The notes: generated from the sequence alone by a model not told the origin. 64,000 nt of DNA from Zoogloeaceae bacterium (GCA_024235635.1 JACKMA010000004.1:26304-90303); one strand, 5' to 3'; positions 15,970 through 25,380 are shown, counted from the first letter of the stretch. A program made the numbers and translations.

Positions 15970-16878
15970 GTGCAAGCTTGCAAGGGCAGGCGAATCGTCC
16001 TGCACATCGGTTTTCACAAGACGGGCTCGTCCGCGGTGCAGGCCAATCTGGCGGAATTCGCCGCGATCTACCGTGAGCGCGGCCTGTGGGTACCGGAGGG
16101 ACTCAGCCGCTGGACCGGCCACCCCGAACTGGCCTGGGCCTGCTGCCCCGAAAAGTTTCCGTGGGCAGATCGCGACTTCACGCTCGGCGAGATCGCCGAC
16201 TACTACGACGCGCGTCGTGCCGAGATGCCGGTCGATGCGACCTTGCTGCTGACCTCCGAGGAATACTGCCGCCTTAACTACTATCCGGGCGCAATCAAAG
16301 CCGTTCGCGAGTTCTTCGGCGATGCCGACGTTACCGTCTTCGCCTATCTGCGCGAACCGCTCGATTTCCTGATTTCTCGCTACCGACACGAACTCACCCA
16401 CGGCGAAGCCATGCCACTCGAGCGCTTCCTGCGCTACCACCTGCGTTCTGCGGATCTGTCCTGGCGCCTGGAACCCTGGCTCGAGGTGTTCGGCGCCGAC
16501 CGGGTCCATGCGCGGCTGTACGATCGGAAGGCTTTCGACGGCGGCTCGATCATCAATGATTTCCTCGGCGCCCTCGGCATCGCCCCGGAAACATCGGATT
16601 TCCGCCAGGGCGAGTTCAGCGGCGCCCATCCCTGGCTGTGCGAGGCGTGGCAGAAGCTCAATGCCAGCAATGTCGATGAGGCTGCGCGGGACGCCGCGCG
16701 CCAGGCGCTCTACGCGGCAAGCCGCTCGTTCCCCCAGGTCGATGCCATGCACTGCCTGCTGGAACCGCTCGATCTCGCCGATCTCGTCCCAGATCTCGAA
16801 GACATGAGCCGGCGCCTGCAGGCCACCGTGCGCAACCGATGCACGCTTGCCACGGCACAGATTAGCGAGGCCAATTGA
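15970..16878 (+). CDS. Sulfotransferase-like protein of glycan locus
   Basis: 302 residues from a GTG at 15970, chosen because AGGAG lies 6 bases before it; the open frame upstream is unlike any protein. Near the N terminus LHIGFHKTGSSAVQANL matches the PAPS 5'-phosphosulfate loop of bacterial sulfotransferases (HKTGSS). AYLREPLDFLISRYRHEL (about residue 115) matches the 3'-phosphate-binding segment with its Arg and Ser. The protein would sulfate a sugar hydroxyl in the cytoplasm. It shares 4 bases with the next glycosyltransferase, so it belongs to the glycan operon. The acceptor is unknown, and such proteins are also called 'sulfotransferase family' without activity data. Confidence 0.75.
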   Translation: MQACKGRRIVLHIGFHKTGSSAVQANLAEFAAIYRERGLWVPEGLSRWTGHPELAWACCPEKFPWADRDFTLGEIADYYDARRAEMPVDATLLLTSEEYCRLNYYPGAIKAVREFFGDADVTVFAYLREPLDFLISRYRHELTHGEAMPLERFLRYHLRSADLSWRLEPWLEVFGADRVHARLYDRKAFDGGSIINDFLGALGIAPETSDFRQGEFSGAHPWLCEAWQKLNASNVDEAARDAARQALYAASRSFPQVDAMHCLLEPLDLADLVPDLEDMSRRLQATVRNRCTLATAQISEAN

Positions 16879-19655
16879 ATCTCGACGCGCGCCAGATCGA
16901 CGTGATCGTGCCGGTGTACAGGGGGCTCGATCACACCCGTGACTGCATTGAAAGCGTGCTCTGCAGCATGCCGGATGCGCACCACCACCTGGTGGTGATC
17001 GACGATGCCAGCCCGGAGCCGGCGGTGGCGGCCTACGTCGCGGCGCTCGCGGACACGGCAGGCGTCACCGTTCTGCGCAACGCCACCAATCGCGGCTTCG
17101 TCGTGACCGTCAATCGCGGGATGGCACTGCATCCGGAGCGCGATGTCGTGCTGCTCAACAGCGACACCCGGGTTGCCGGTGGCTGGCTTGCACGGCTGGC
17201 ACGTTGCGCCTATTCCCGCCCGCGGGTTGCCACGGTCACACCGTTCTCGAACAGCGCGACGGTATGCTCGTATCCGTTCGACGGCTGGTGCGGCGGGATT
17301 CCGGGCACGCTCGGGCTCGAGAGGCTCGACGCACTGTTCGCCCGGGAATTGTCCGGCGAGAGCCGAGAGTTGCCGACCGCGGTCGGCTTCTGCATGTACA
17401 TCCGACGCGACGCGCTGACGGCGACCGGCCCGTTCGACGAGGAACGATTCGGCCGCGGCTACGGCGAGGAGAACGACTTCTGCCTGCGGGCGTCGGCGCT
17501 CGGCTGGCAGCACCTGCTCGCAGCCGACGTCTTCGTCTTTCACGAGGGTGGCGTCAGCTTCGGCGAGGAACGGACGCGGCTGCAGCAGGACGCCCATCAG
17601 CGCCTGCTCGAGCGCCACCCCGACTACCTCGAACGGGTCGCCGACTTCGTGTCCCTGGATCCGCTGGCCGGTTTTCGCGAGCGCATCGACCGCGCGCGCA
17701 GTGCCCTTGGTGGCCGCGAAGAGGCGTGTGTCCAGCAGGAGCGGGGCATTCTCCCGAAAGATTTCGCATGGCCCACGGCATCTGTGCGGCCACGCGACCA
17801 GCGGCCGGTCCAGCTGCACGTCGCGCACGGCTGGGGGGGCGGCATCAGCCGCTGGATCGACGATTTCCACGCCGCCGATGGCGAGCATCGCAATCTCGTG
17901 CTGCAGTCGGTAAGCCACCGCAACGCGGCCGGATTCCGGCTCGAGCTGCGCGAACCGGGACGGCCACAGCCGCTGGCAAGCCGCGACCTGTTGCTGCCGA
18001 TCCGTGCCTGCAGTTTCGACCACCCGGAATACCGCGCCTTTCTCGAAGAAATCGTCGCATTCTGCAGTGCCCGGCGGCTGATCGTGTCCTCGCTGATCGG
18101 GCACAGTCTCGACGTTCTCGATACCGGCCTGCCGACTGCGCTGGTGTTGCACGACATGTTTCCGTTCTGCCCGGCGCTGTTCGGCCATTTCGGGAAGAGC
18201 TGCACGCGTTGCGAGCCGACCGATCTCGATGCCTGCCTCGGCCACAATCCGGCAAACGTCTTCTGGCACAACACGACAACCCGCGACTGGCTGCAACTGC
18301 GCTCGCAATTGGCCAGCCGCATCGACGCGGGCGGTCTCGAACTGGTGGCGCCGAGCTGCAGCCTGCTCGATCGCTGGCATGCGCTGATGCCCGCCGTCAC
18401 GACCGAGAACACGACGGTCGTGCCGCACGGCATCGACCTCTCGTCGCTCGGGCCGGTGTCGACGCCGCCGACCGGCGGCGGCAAGTTGCGCCTGCTGGTG
18501 CCGGGCCGGCTGGCGCCCCACAAGGGGCTGGATCTGCTGACCGAGGCCTTGCCCGGTCTGCTGGCCAACGCGGAGTTGTTGCTGCTCGGCGCCGGCGACT
18601 TCGGCCGCTGCTTTGCCGGCACCGAAGGCGTTCGCGTGGTTCCAAACTACCGCGCCGACGCCCTCGGCGATCACGTGCGCGCATTTGCGCCCGACGCCGC
18701 GCTGTTGCTGTCGTCGGTGCCGGAGTCGTTCAGCTACACCCTCAGCGAAATGCAGGCGCTTGCGGTTCCAGTGATTGCAACCCGTGGCGGTGCGTTCTCC
18801 GAACGCATCGACGACGGCCTCGGCGGACTCCTGATCGACGCCGACGCGCGCAGCCTGATGCAGGCAGTGGCACGGCTCGACCGGCCGAGCCTGCAAGCGA
18901 TGCGGGCGCAACTCCGCCAGTCTCGGTCGATCGACCGCCGCCAGAGCGTCGCCGCTGTCAATGCGCTACTGCCCGTCGGCGAGGAGCCGCCATCGTGCGA
19001 CCCGCTGCCATTGCTGGCGGACTCGGTGGCCGATCTGAGGCTGCGGCACGATCTCGGTGCCCGCGCGCGCATCCGGCTCGAGGCGGCGCTGCACCATGAG
19101 CGCGGCAACCGCGCCCTGTGCGAAGCGCGCGCCGCCGACCATTCGCACGCCGGCGGAACCTCGCCACGCCATCCACGCATTGCCGAACTGCGCACCGATC
19201 GGGCGCAGATCCGCGCGCGCATCCATTACTGGCTGGGCATCCCCGACCGCATGCGGATCGCGCTGCATCCCGGCAATCCCGACGACGTGGCCGCGGCGCG
19301 AAGCCTGCTCGACGCGGTACGACAATTCGTCGCTACGCGCAACGACATTGCCGTCGCCGTCACCCGCAGCACCGGAGACACCGTCATCTGGCAGGACCTG
19401 GCACACGAGGTCGCCAGACTGACCGCAATCCGACGCCTGTTCTTCGTTCCCAAGGCGCCGGAAGACGCGAGTTGGCTGTTGGCGTGCGACGTGCTGCTGA
19501 CGAGCTCGGCGGCAATGGCCGAACGCTTCGCGCAAGCGGCGACCGAAGCGGGCACCCTGCCCTGTCGGCTCGGAACCTCCAATGCCGACGTCGTTGCCGA
19601 ATGCCTGCACCGGCTCGATCGGTTGGCGCCGCCACCCGCCGGGCTCAACCTGTAA
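16875..19655 (+). CDS. Multidomain glycosyltransferase (GT2 + GT4-like)
   Basis: 926 residues with a TTG start overlapping the previous stop (TTGA). The N-terminal part (about 1-280) is a GT-A family 2 enzyme, with VIVPVYRGLDHTRDCIESVL, VIDDASPEP and a later GEENDFCLRA. The middle (about 310-700) is a GT-B family 4-like enzyme, with a nucleotide-binding C-terminal lobe: LLVPGRLAPHKGLDLLTEAL, then VPESFSYTLSEMQALAVPVI where the family Glu is seen. The last 200 residues (about 730-926) match nothing I know and contain a Rossmann-like pattern (RMRIALHPGNPDDVAA). One chain could therefore add two sugars. It starts a run of tightly packed genes. Confidence 0.85.
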   Translation: MNLDARQIDVIVPVYRGLDHTRDCIESVLCSMPDAHHHLVVIDDASPEPAVAAYVAALADTAGVTVLRNATNRGFVVTVNRGMALHPERDVVLLNSDTRVAGGWLARLARCAYSRPRVATVTPFSNSATVCSYPFDGWCGGIPGTLGLERLDALFARELSGESRELPTAVGFCMYIRRDALTATGPFDEERFGRGYGEENDFCLRASALGWQHLLAADVFVFHEGGVSFGEERTRLQQDAHQRLLERHPDYLERVADFVSLDPLAGFRERIDRARSALGGREEACVQQERGILPKDFAWPTASVRPRDQRPVQLHVAHGWGGGISRWIDDFHAADGEHRNLVLQSVSHRNAAGFRLELREPGRPQPLASRDLLLPIRACSFDHPEYRAFLEEIVAFCSARRLIVSSLIGHSLDVLDTGLPTALVLHDMFPFCPALFGHFGKSCTRCEPTDLDACLGHNPANVFWHNTTTRDWLQLRSQLASRIDAGGLELVAPSCSLLDRWHALMPAVTTENTTVVPHGIDLSSLGPVSTPPTGGGKLRLLVPGRLAPHKGLDLLTEALPGLLANAELLLLGAGDFGRCFAGTEGVRVVPNYRADALGDHVRAFAPDAALLLSSVPESFSYTLSEMQALAVPVIATRGGAFSERIDDGLGGLLIDADARSLMQAVARLDRPSLQAMRAQLRQSRSIDRRQSVAAVNALLPVGEEPPSCDPLPLLADSVADLRLRHDLGARARIRLEAALHHERGNRALCEARAADHSHAGGTSPRHPRIAELRTDRAQIRARIHYWLGIPDRMRIALHPGNPDDVAAARSLLDAVRQFVATRNDIAVAVTRSTGDTVIWQDLAHEVARLTAIRRLFFVPKAPEDASWLLACDVLLTSSAAMAERFAQAATEAGTLPCRLGTSNADVVAECLHRLDRLAPPPAGLNL

Positions 19656-19674
19656 GTTTGAGGATCATCGCAAC

Positions 19675-21042
19675 ATGTCGCCGGTCGTCAGCGTCCTGCT
19701 CCCGTCCTACAACCATGCCCGCTATCTGCGCGCCGCAATCGACAGCGTACTTGCGCAATCCCTCGACGCGCTCGAGCTGATCATCATCGACGACGCGTCC
19801 GCGGACGAGTCCTGGTCGATCATCGAGGCAATCGACGACCCCCGCGTCAAGGCGAGCCGGCACGACACCAACGCCGGCGCCCACGCCACCCTCAACGAGG
19901 CCCTCGCCCAGGCCGGCGGCGAATTCGTAGCAATCCTCAATTCCGACGACATCTACTCACCCGGACGCCTGCAGCGGATCGTCGATGAGATGCGCGCCCA
20001 CGATGCCGGATTCGCGTTCTCGGACTTGCGTTTCATCGACGACGCGGGCACCCCTTGCCCGGACCACGAACGCGCCCGCGAATACCGCGATGCCTGTGCC
20101 TGGTGCGTGCCGAGGCCGGCTACCGACTGGTTCCTGAGCGGCAACCTGGCGGTCACCACCTCCAACTTCGTGTTCCGGCGCGCGCTCGCCGGTGAAATCG
20201 GTGCGTTTCGCCCGCTGCGCTACACCCACGACTGGGCCTGGGCGCTCGAGGCCGCCGCACTTACGCCACTGGTCTGGTTGCGGGGCGAACCGTTGCTGGA
20301 CTATCGGCTGCACCCGAGCAACACCTTGTCGGAAGGTGATCGCTGGCGCCACATCCATGAAAACGCCTTCATCCAGACGCTGTCGATCGGTCGAATCGAT
20401 CGGATCACGCAGGCGCAGGGCGATCCGCGCCCCATCGACGACGCGATCTGCGCATTGCTGAAGAATCCCAGCGGACCACCCGCGGCCACGCTGGCGCTGC
20501 TGGTGCGTGCACTGCACGGCGCCGACGAAGCCGACCTTCAGCGCGACACGGCCCCCGCCGACGGCGGCTGGTGGGCCGAGCAACTCGCGACCTGTACCGC
20601 GCTCGATCGCCGGGTGTTCGCCAGTGCCGGCGAGATCGCCAAACTGGCGCACCAGCTGGACTCCCAGGCGGAGATGCTCGAGCAGCGCTGGCAGGCAATG
20701 GAACGCATGCGCTTCATGATCGACGAGCGCAATGCGGCAATCATGACCCAGAAGGATCTGATCGAGGCCCGCTGGCGCACGGTCAAGGCCCTCGAGGGCG
20801 ACATCGCCAGCCGCGAACAGACGATCCGCGACCAGACCCGGCTGGTGGACGAGCGCGACGCCACGATCGCCGCCCAGGGGAAGATGCTCGAAGAGCGCTT
20901 TGCCAACATGCAGAAGATGGGCGACGAGATCCATCGACGCGACCAGCGAATCCAGTCGCTCGAAGCCGACGTCGCGAGAATCCGAAACAACCCGGTGGTC
21001 CGGCTACTGCTCAAGCTCCGGCGAATCGTCCGCGGTCGATGA
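19675..21042 (+). CDS. GT2 glycosyltransferase with C-terminal coiled coil
   Basis: 455 residues from the ATG at 19675. The GT-A domain (about 1-240) has VSVLLPSYNHARYLRAAIDS, the nucleotide-binding IIDDASADES and the metal motif LNSDD near residue 88. The substrate part shows YTHDWAWALEAA around residue 182. From about residue 315 to 440 the protein is a long charged helix with repeated IDERNA / VDERDATI units, a predicted coiled coil. It ends with a basic tail (LLLKLRRIVRGR). The coiled coil may measure chain length or hold a complex together, as in WbdD-type systems, but that is inference. Confidence 0.86.
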   Translation: MSPVVSVLLPSYNHARYLRAAIDSVLAQSLDALELIIIDDASADESWSIIEAIDDPRVKASRHDTNAGAHATLNEALAQAGGEFVAILNSDDIYSPGRLQRIVDEMRAHDAGFAFSDLRFIDDAGTPCPDHERAREYRDACAWCVPRPATDWFLSGNLAVTTSNFVFRRALAGEIGAFRPLRYTHDWAWALEAAALTPLVWLRGEPLLDYRLHPSNTLSEGDRWRHIHENAFIQTLSIGRIDRITQAQGDPRPIDDAICALLKNPSGPPAATLALLVRALHGADEADLQRDTAPADGGWWAEQLATCTALDRRVFASAGEIAKLAHQLDSQAEMLEQRWQAMERMRFMIDERNAAIMTQKDLIEARWRTVKALEGDIASREQTIRDQTRLVDERDATIAAQGKMLEERFANMQKMGDEIHRRDQRIQSLEADVARIRNNPVVRLLLKLRRIVRGR

Positions 21043-21082
21043 TCACGACGGTCACCTTGCGCCTGCGAGCGTGCCACCGGCA

Positions 21083-21091
21083 TGCGATAAT
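21083..21091 (+). promoter_or_regulatory. Possible internal extended -10 before GT4 gene
   Basis: TGCGATAAT (TGn plus GATAAT) lies in the 135-base gap between two glycosyltransferase genes, 87 bases before the next ATG. This is the largest gap in the left half of the glycan operon. No -35 is seen at standard spacing. Confidence 0.3.
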
Positions 21092-21177
21092 GCGCCCCGC
21101 CCGGGACGCGGCGGCCGAGCTGCGGCCGCAGTCGGGCATGACTCACGACCTCCATCATTCCCGACCTCGCAATCTTC

Positions 21178-22392
21178 ATGGCTAGTTTCGCCTGGTTCAT
21201 CCCCCGGCTGATCGAAGGCTCCGGCGGCCATCGCACGATGCTCGAACACGCCCGTGCGCTCGAGGCACGGGGGCACCGTTGCCATCTTTATCTCGAAGGC
21301 AGCCACAGCGAGCCCGGCCGCGGCGCCAGGCAGATCGAAGAACTGTTCGGTTACCGCTTCGAGCGCGTCAGCTATGGCTGGGACACGGTCGAACCGGCAG
21401 ACGCGGCGGTCGCGACGATCTGGTATTCGGCTGCAATCGTCCGAAATCTCCCCTTCGAATGCGCACGGCTGTATTTCGTGCAGGACTGGGAGGCTTGCTT
21501 CAATCCGATGGGCGACGCCTTCCTGATGGCCGAGAATTCCTATCTCTATGGCCTGACGCCAATCACCATCGGGCGCTGGCTCACCCACGAACTGGGCAGC
21601 CGGTTCGACGTTCCGGCCTACTTCTTCGACTTCGGTGCCAACCTCGACATCTATCGGCCGCTGCCCACGAACGAGCGGGAAAAGGCGGTCTGCTTCATCT
21701 ATCAGCCGGACAAGCCGCGCCGATGCAGTCGCATCGGCATAGAAGCGCTCGGCATCGTCAAGCACCGCATGCCCGACACCCGGATCGTCCTCTACGGCTC
21801 GTCGCCGAAGGACAAGGGCAACATCTGGTTCGACCATGAACATCTCGGGCTGCTGTCACTCGACGACTGCAATGCCCTGTACAACCGCTGCGCCGTCGGC
21901 CTGTGCCTGAGTTCGTCGAACCCCTCACGGATTCCGTTCGAGATGATGGCCGCCGGTCTGCCGGTGGTCGAGCTGTGGCGCGAAAACACGCTCTACGACT
22001 TCCCCGATTCGGCGATGACGCTGAGCCACCAGACGCCGGAGTGCATCGCCGAGAGCATCCTGCGGCTGCTCGATGCACCGGACCAGAGCAGCGCGATGGG
22101 CCAGGCCGGCGCGGCCTTCATGCGCGAGCGTCCGTTGTCGCTGGAGACCGAGCAGTTCTGCAATGCGGCCGAGTCGGTGCTGGCCGGACGCCAGCCGGAA
22201 CTGGGCGCGGTCTCGCGGATGTACTCGGCGGCTCCGCAGACCTCCCACCACTATGTCGGCAAGCTGCCGGCCAGCATCCGCCAGCGGCTGATCTCGCCAC
22301 CCAATGCCTACGTCAACAGTCTGCCGCCAACGCTCAGGCGCATCCTCGGCTGGGGCGCGCGCAAGGTTCGCCGCATGCTGAACTACGGGTGA
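21178..22392 (+). CDS. GT4-type glycosyltransferase (WsaF/RgpF-like)
   Basis: 404 residues. The N terminus (FAWFIPRLIEGSGGHRTML) and the sequence YFVQDWEACFNPMGD resemble the WsaF-type rhamnosyltransferases and their relatives. The C-terminal lobe has IVLYGSSPKDKGNIWFD and the GT-B family signature NPSRIPFEMMAAGLPVVE with the catalytic/nucleotide-binding Glu. A C-terminal extension (about 340-404) is basic. Given the dTDP-rhamnose genes at 54.7-58.1 kb, rhamnose is a likely donor sugar, but this is not proven. It ends 3 bases before the next gene. Confidence 0.85.
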   Translation: MASFAWFIPRLIEGSGGHRTMLEHARALEARGHRCHLYLEGSHSEPGRGARQIEELFGYRFERVSYGWDTVEPADAAVATIWYSAAIVRNLPFECARLYFVQDWEACFNPMGDAFLMAENSYLYGLTPITIGRWLTHELGSRFDVPAYFFDFGANLDIYRPLPTNEREKAVCFIYQPDKPRRCSRIGIEALGIVKHRMPDTRIVLYGSSPKDKGNIWFDHEHLGLLSLDDCNALYNRCAVGLCLSSSNPSRIPFEMMAAGLPVVELWRENTLYDFPDSAMTLSHQTPECIAESILRLLDAPDQSSAMGQAGAAFMRERPLSLETEQFCNAAESVLAGRQPELGAVSRMYSAAPQTSHHYVGKLPASIRQRLISPPNAYVNSLPPTLRRILGWGARKVRRMLNYG

Positions 22393-22395
22393 GAC

Positions 22396-24456
22396 GTGTA
22401 TCGGCTGCGAACCCTGGACGTCTGGGACACCTTGCTGCGACGCAGGTGCCACCCCGACCTGATCAAGCTGATTGCCGCCCGCCACCTGACGCTGCGTCAT
22501 TGCGCGGTGCTGGCGGCGGACTGGCTGGACCCGTGGAAGCTGCTGCGCGAGCGTTGCCTGATCGAGGGAGAGCTTGCACGCGCTGCCGCCGCTAGCGGGG
22601 CCGACGACGAATACACGCTGCAACAGGTGCTCGAGACCCTGCTCGAACGGGCTACCGCGCTCGATCGAAGCGAGCGGGCTCGGCTCGCCGCCGAACTGGT
22701 GGGCGCGGAAGTCGCCATCGAGAAGGCCAATACCTTCGCCGACCCGGATTGCCGTCAGGCGCTTGACCGATACCCGGCCGAGCGCAGCCTGTTCCTGTCC
22801 GACTTCTACATGCCTGCCGGCCTGATCCTGGAACTGCTTCAGCACCACGGCATCGCTGATCTCGCGCCGGAGGGGATCAGCTCCTGCGACGTCGGCCTCA
22901 ACAAGCGTTCGGGGCGGCTCTTTCGCCACGTCGTCGAGCGCCACGGCATCGCGCCGTCCGACCATGTCCATATCGGCGACAACCGTCACTCCGACCTCGA
23001 CATGCCCCGCAGCCTCGGGATCGACGCGGTACATTACGAGCCGGAGGAAGCCCATCGGGCACGCCGTCGACGTGAAGCGCTCTACCCGGATCGCGGCACG
23101 CTGTTGAATCACATCGACGACGAAGTGACCCGCGACGTCGAGGCGCTCGCCGCACAGTCGGGCGAGCCGGCTCGCAGCGCCCTGCTGCTTGGCGCCCGCT
23201 GTGCGCCGCTGTTCGTCGGCTACGCGGTGCTGATTGCCGAACGGGCCCTGGCCGAAGGGCTGAAGCGCCTGTTCTTCCTGACCCGCGAAGGCGAATTCTT
23301 CATCGAGGTCTACCGCCGGGTGTTTCCGCAGGCCAGCCTTGCCGGCTGCGCCCTGCCGTCGACCGACATCCTCGAAGTGAGCCGGCTCTCGACCTTCTGC
23401 GCCTCGCTGCAGGAGATCACGACCGGCGAACTGATGCGGCTGTGGAACCTCTACAGCACCCAGTCGATGGCTGCTCTCGGCAAGACCCTGCGGCTCGACG
23501 GCAAACGACTCGAAGCGCTATGCACGCGCCACGACATCGCCTACCCGGACCCGGTCACCTATCCATGGAAGGATCCGCGCGTACAGGCGCTGTTTGCCGA
23601 TGTCGATTTCCGGCAACTGCTGCAGGCGCAAATTGACGGTGACCGCAATCTGCTGCTCGCCTATCTCGACCAGCATGGCTTCGGCGACGACCTGGCAAGC
23701 GCGGGCATCGTCGATATCGGCTGGCGCGGCACGATCCAGGACAACCTGGCTCTGTTGCGTCCGCGCACGCGGACCTGCGGCTACTATCTGGCATTGGCGC
23801 GCTTTCTCAATCCGCAGCCGGAAAACGCGCACAAGCAGGCGTTCGGCCCGGATCTCAACCGGGCCCAGGAGTTCACACACTTCCTCGACGCGGTCAGTCC
23901 GATCGAAATGCTGTGCAACTCACCCAACGGCAGCACCGAAGGCTATCGCCGCGGCGACGACGGCCGGGTCGAGGCGATTCGCAACGTCGATCCCGACGAA
24001 AACCGGGTGCATGACGATTTCGTCAGCCATTTCCAGCGCGGTGTGCTGCTGGCGGCCGAGCACTGGGGTCGCTATGCCGACAGCCACGCGATCCTTTCCG
24101 GCGAACTACGCGGCCACGCCTGCGAAATCTGGGACGCACTGATCAGCCGCTCCCCTCAGGAATTGAGCGAGGCCTATGCGGCGCTGTCCCACAATGAGAT
24201 CTTCGGCGTCGGCCATTTCGTCGACAAGCGCGCCGTGCCGTCCATCTCGACCCTGATTCGCGGCGTCGTCGATCGGCGATCACGCTACGAAGTGATCCAG
24301 TACATCAAGCAGACGCAGTGGGAGGCGGGTCTCTGGAAGCGGCGGGATCTCGGCCTGATCCATCGGGCCATGCTGATGCTGGCATTGCTCGGCGGCCGCC
24401 TCTACAAGGGCTACCTTCGCTGGCGGCGTCAGCGTCGCCAGCACGCCGACACTTGA
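22396..24456 (+). CDS. HAD-superfamily two-domain protein of glycan locus
   Basis: 686 residues, GTG start at 22396. The N-terminal HAD domain (about 1-210) has motif I DVWDTL (Asp8 and Asp11), motif II in LFLSDFYMP, the lysine of GLNKRSGRLF and motif III/IV HIGDNRHSDLD, so a phosphatase or phosphotransferase fold is intact. The larger C-terminal part (about 265-686) is of unknown function; it carries FFLTREGEFFIEVY and GIVDIGWRGTIQDNL. Similar proteins occur in polysaccharide clusters (COG5610-type), from memory. The last 4 bases overlap the next gene. A role in removing or transferring a phosphate on a lipid- or sugar-linked intermediate is a guess. Confidence 0.78.
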   Translation: MYRLRTLDVWDTLLRRRCHPDLIKLIAARHLTLRHCAVLAADWLDPWKLLRERCLIEGELARAAAASGADDEYTLQQVLETLLERATALDRSERARLAAELVGAEVAIEKANTFADPDCRQALDRYPAERSLFLSDFYMPAGLILELLQHHGIADLAPEGISSCDVGLNKRSGRLFRHVVERHGIAPSDHVHIGDNRHSDLDMPRSLGIDAVHYEPEEAHRARRRREALYPDRGTLLNHIDDEVTRDVEALAAQSGEPARSALLLGARCAPLFVGYAVLIAERALAEGLKRLFFLTREGEFFIEVYRRVFPQASLAGCALPSTDILEVSRLSTFCASLQEITTGELMRLWNLYSTQSMAALGKTLRLDGKRLEALCTRHDIAYPDPVTYPWKDPRVQALFADVDFRQLLQAQIDGDRNLLLAYLDQHGFGDDLASAGIVDIGWRGTIQDNLALLRPRTRTCGYYLALARFLNPQPENAHKQAFGPDLNRAQEFTHFLDAVSPIEMLCNSPNGSTEGYRRGDDGRVEAIRNVDPDENRVHDDFVSHFQRGVLLAAEHWGRYADSHAILSGELRGHACEIWDALISRSPQELSEAYAALSHNEIFGVGHFVDKRAVPSISTLIRGVVDRRSRYEVIQYIKQTQWEAGLWKRRDLGLIHRAMLMLALLGGRLYKGYLRWRRQRRQHADT

Positions 24457-25337
24457 AGACTCCGACACAGGCGCTGCACGAATTCGTCGAGTGGCTGTTG
24501 CTCCCCGCCCTCGCGGCAGTGCTGCCGTGGCGGTTCTACTTTCGCGTGCTGCGCCGCCTCTCCACCCGTGAATGGCTGCTGCGCGAGGAAGTGGCTCGGG
24601 CGGTGCGCGGCCACCAGACCTTCTATGGCCGGCCGCCGGACACGCTGTGGCGTCAGCGCCATCGCCTGACGATTCTGGTCGATCGGGCGGACGCGTTCCT
24701 GTCGGCGACACGCGGCGACCGCTGGCTGGACCGGCATGTCGAACGCGACGGCGAATGGCCCGCCGGCGCATTCCTCATTGTCACCTTCCATTACGGCAAC
24801 GGCCTTTGGGCGATGCGCGACCTGCGCCGCAACGGCCATCCGACATCGATGGTCTCGATCCGCTTTTCCGCGGACACCTTCGCCGGCCGTGCGATGCCCT
24901 ATCGCAGCGTCCGCTTCCGTTTTCGCGAGGTCGCACGCGCAGGCGGCGCACCGGTCATCTACACCGGCGGCAGCGTCCCGGTGATCCGGACATCGCTCGA
25001 AGCGGGCCACTGCGTTCTCGGCCTGATCGACGTGCCGCCAGGCCAGGCCGGGGGCAGCGTGCGCGTTCGCTTTCTCGACCGGGAGATGCGACTGCCCGGC
25101 GGCATGTTGCGGATTGCCGCCGAGGTCGGCGTACCGGTGGTTGCCTTTACCCTCGACTTCGACTGGAACAGCGGACGGCGCATGCTGCGAATCCGGCCGC
25201 TGCCGGCGGCCTCGATCGACGGACAGGCGGCGTTCTTGGCAGCGATGCTGAACCGGGCGCTGGCCGAGAATGCGCCGGCCTGGCAGCTCTGGTCGTGCGC
25301 GCCGGAATTCATGGCACCGTCGTCCGGAGCTGCATGA
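24453..25337 (+). CDS. LpxL/HtrB-like acyltransferase family protein
   Basis: 294 residues from the TTG at 24453, which overlaps the previous stop as TTGA. An N-terminal membrane helix (FVEWLLLPALAAVLPW) is followed by the lysophospholipid/lipid A acyltransferase fold. The H-x4-D/E catalytic motif reads H113-YGNG-L118, so histidine and the GN pair are kept but the acidic residue is replaced by leucine. Later LPGGMLRIAAEVGVPVVAFT matches the family. It is shorter than LpxL (about 305-320). Either the acyl donor/acceptor chemistry differs or the protein is non-catalytic. Its place in the operon suggests glycan or lipid-carrier modification. Confidence 0.72.
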   Translation: MKTPTQALHEFVEWLLLPALAAVLPWRFYFRVLRRLSTREWLLREEVARAVRGHQTFYGRPPDTLWRQRHRLTILVDRADAFLSATRGDRWLDRHVERDGEWPAGAFLIVTFHYGNGLWAMRDLRRNGHPTSMVSIRFSADTFAGRAMPYRSVRFRFREVARAGGAPVIYTGGSVPVIRTSLEAGHCVLGLIDVPPGQAGGSVRVRFLDREMRLPGGMLRIAAEVGVPVVAFTLDFDWNSGRRMLRIRPLPAASIDGQAAFLAAMLNRALAENAPAWQLWSCAPEFMAPSSGAA

Positions 25338-25380
25338 TCGGCCACCGCGTTGCCACGACCGACACGCATGGTGGCCGGCC

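Noticed and set aside
20640..20990. Short repeats in the glycosyltransferase gene tail
   Set aside because: They reflect heptad-like coiled-coil codons and are not a DNA repeat array or CRISPR.
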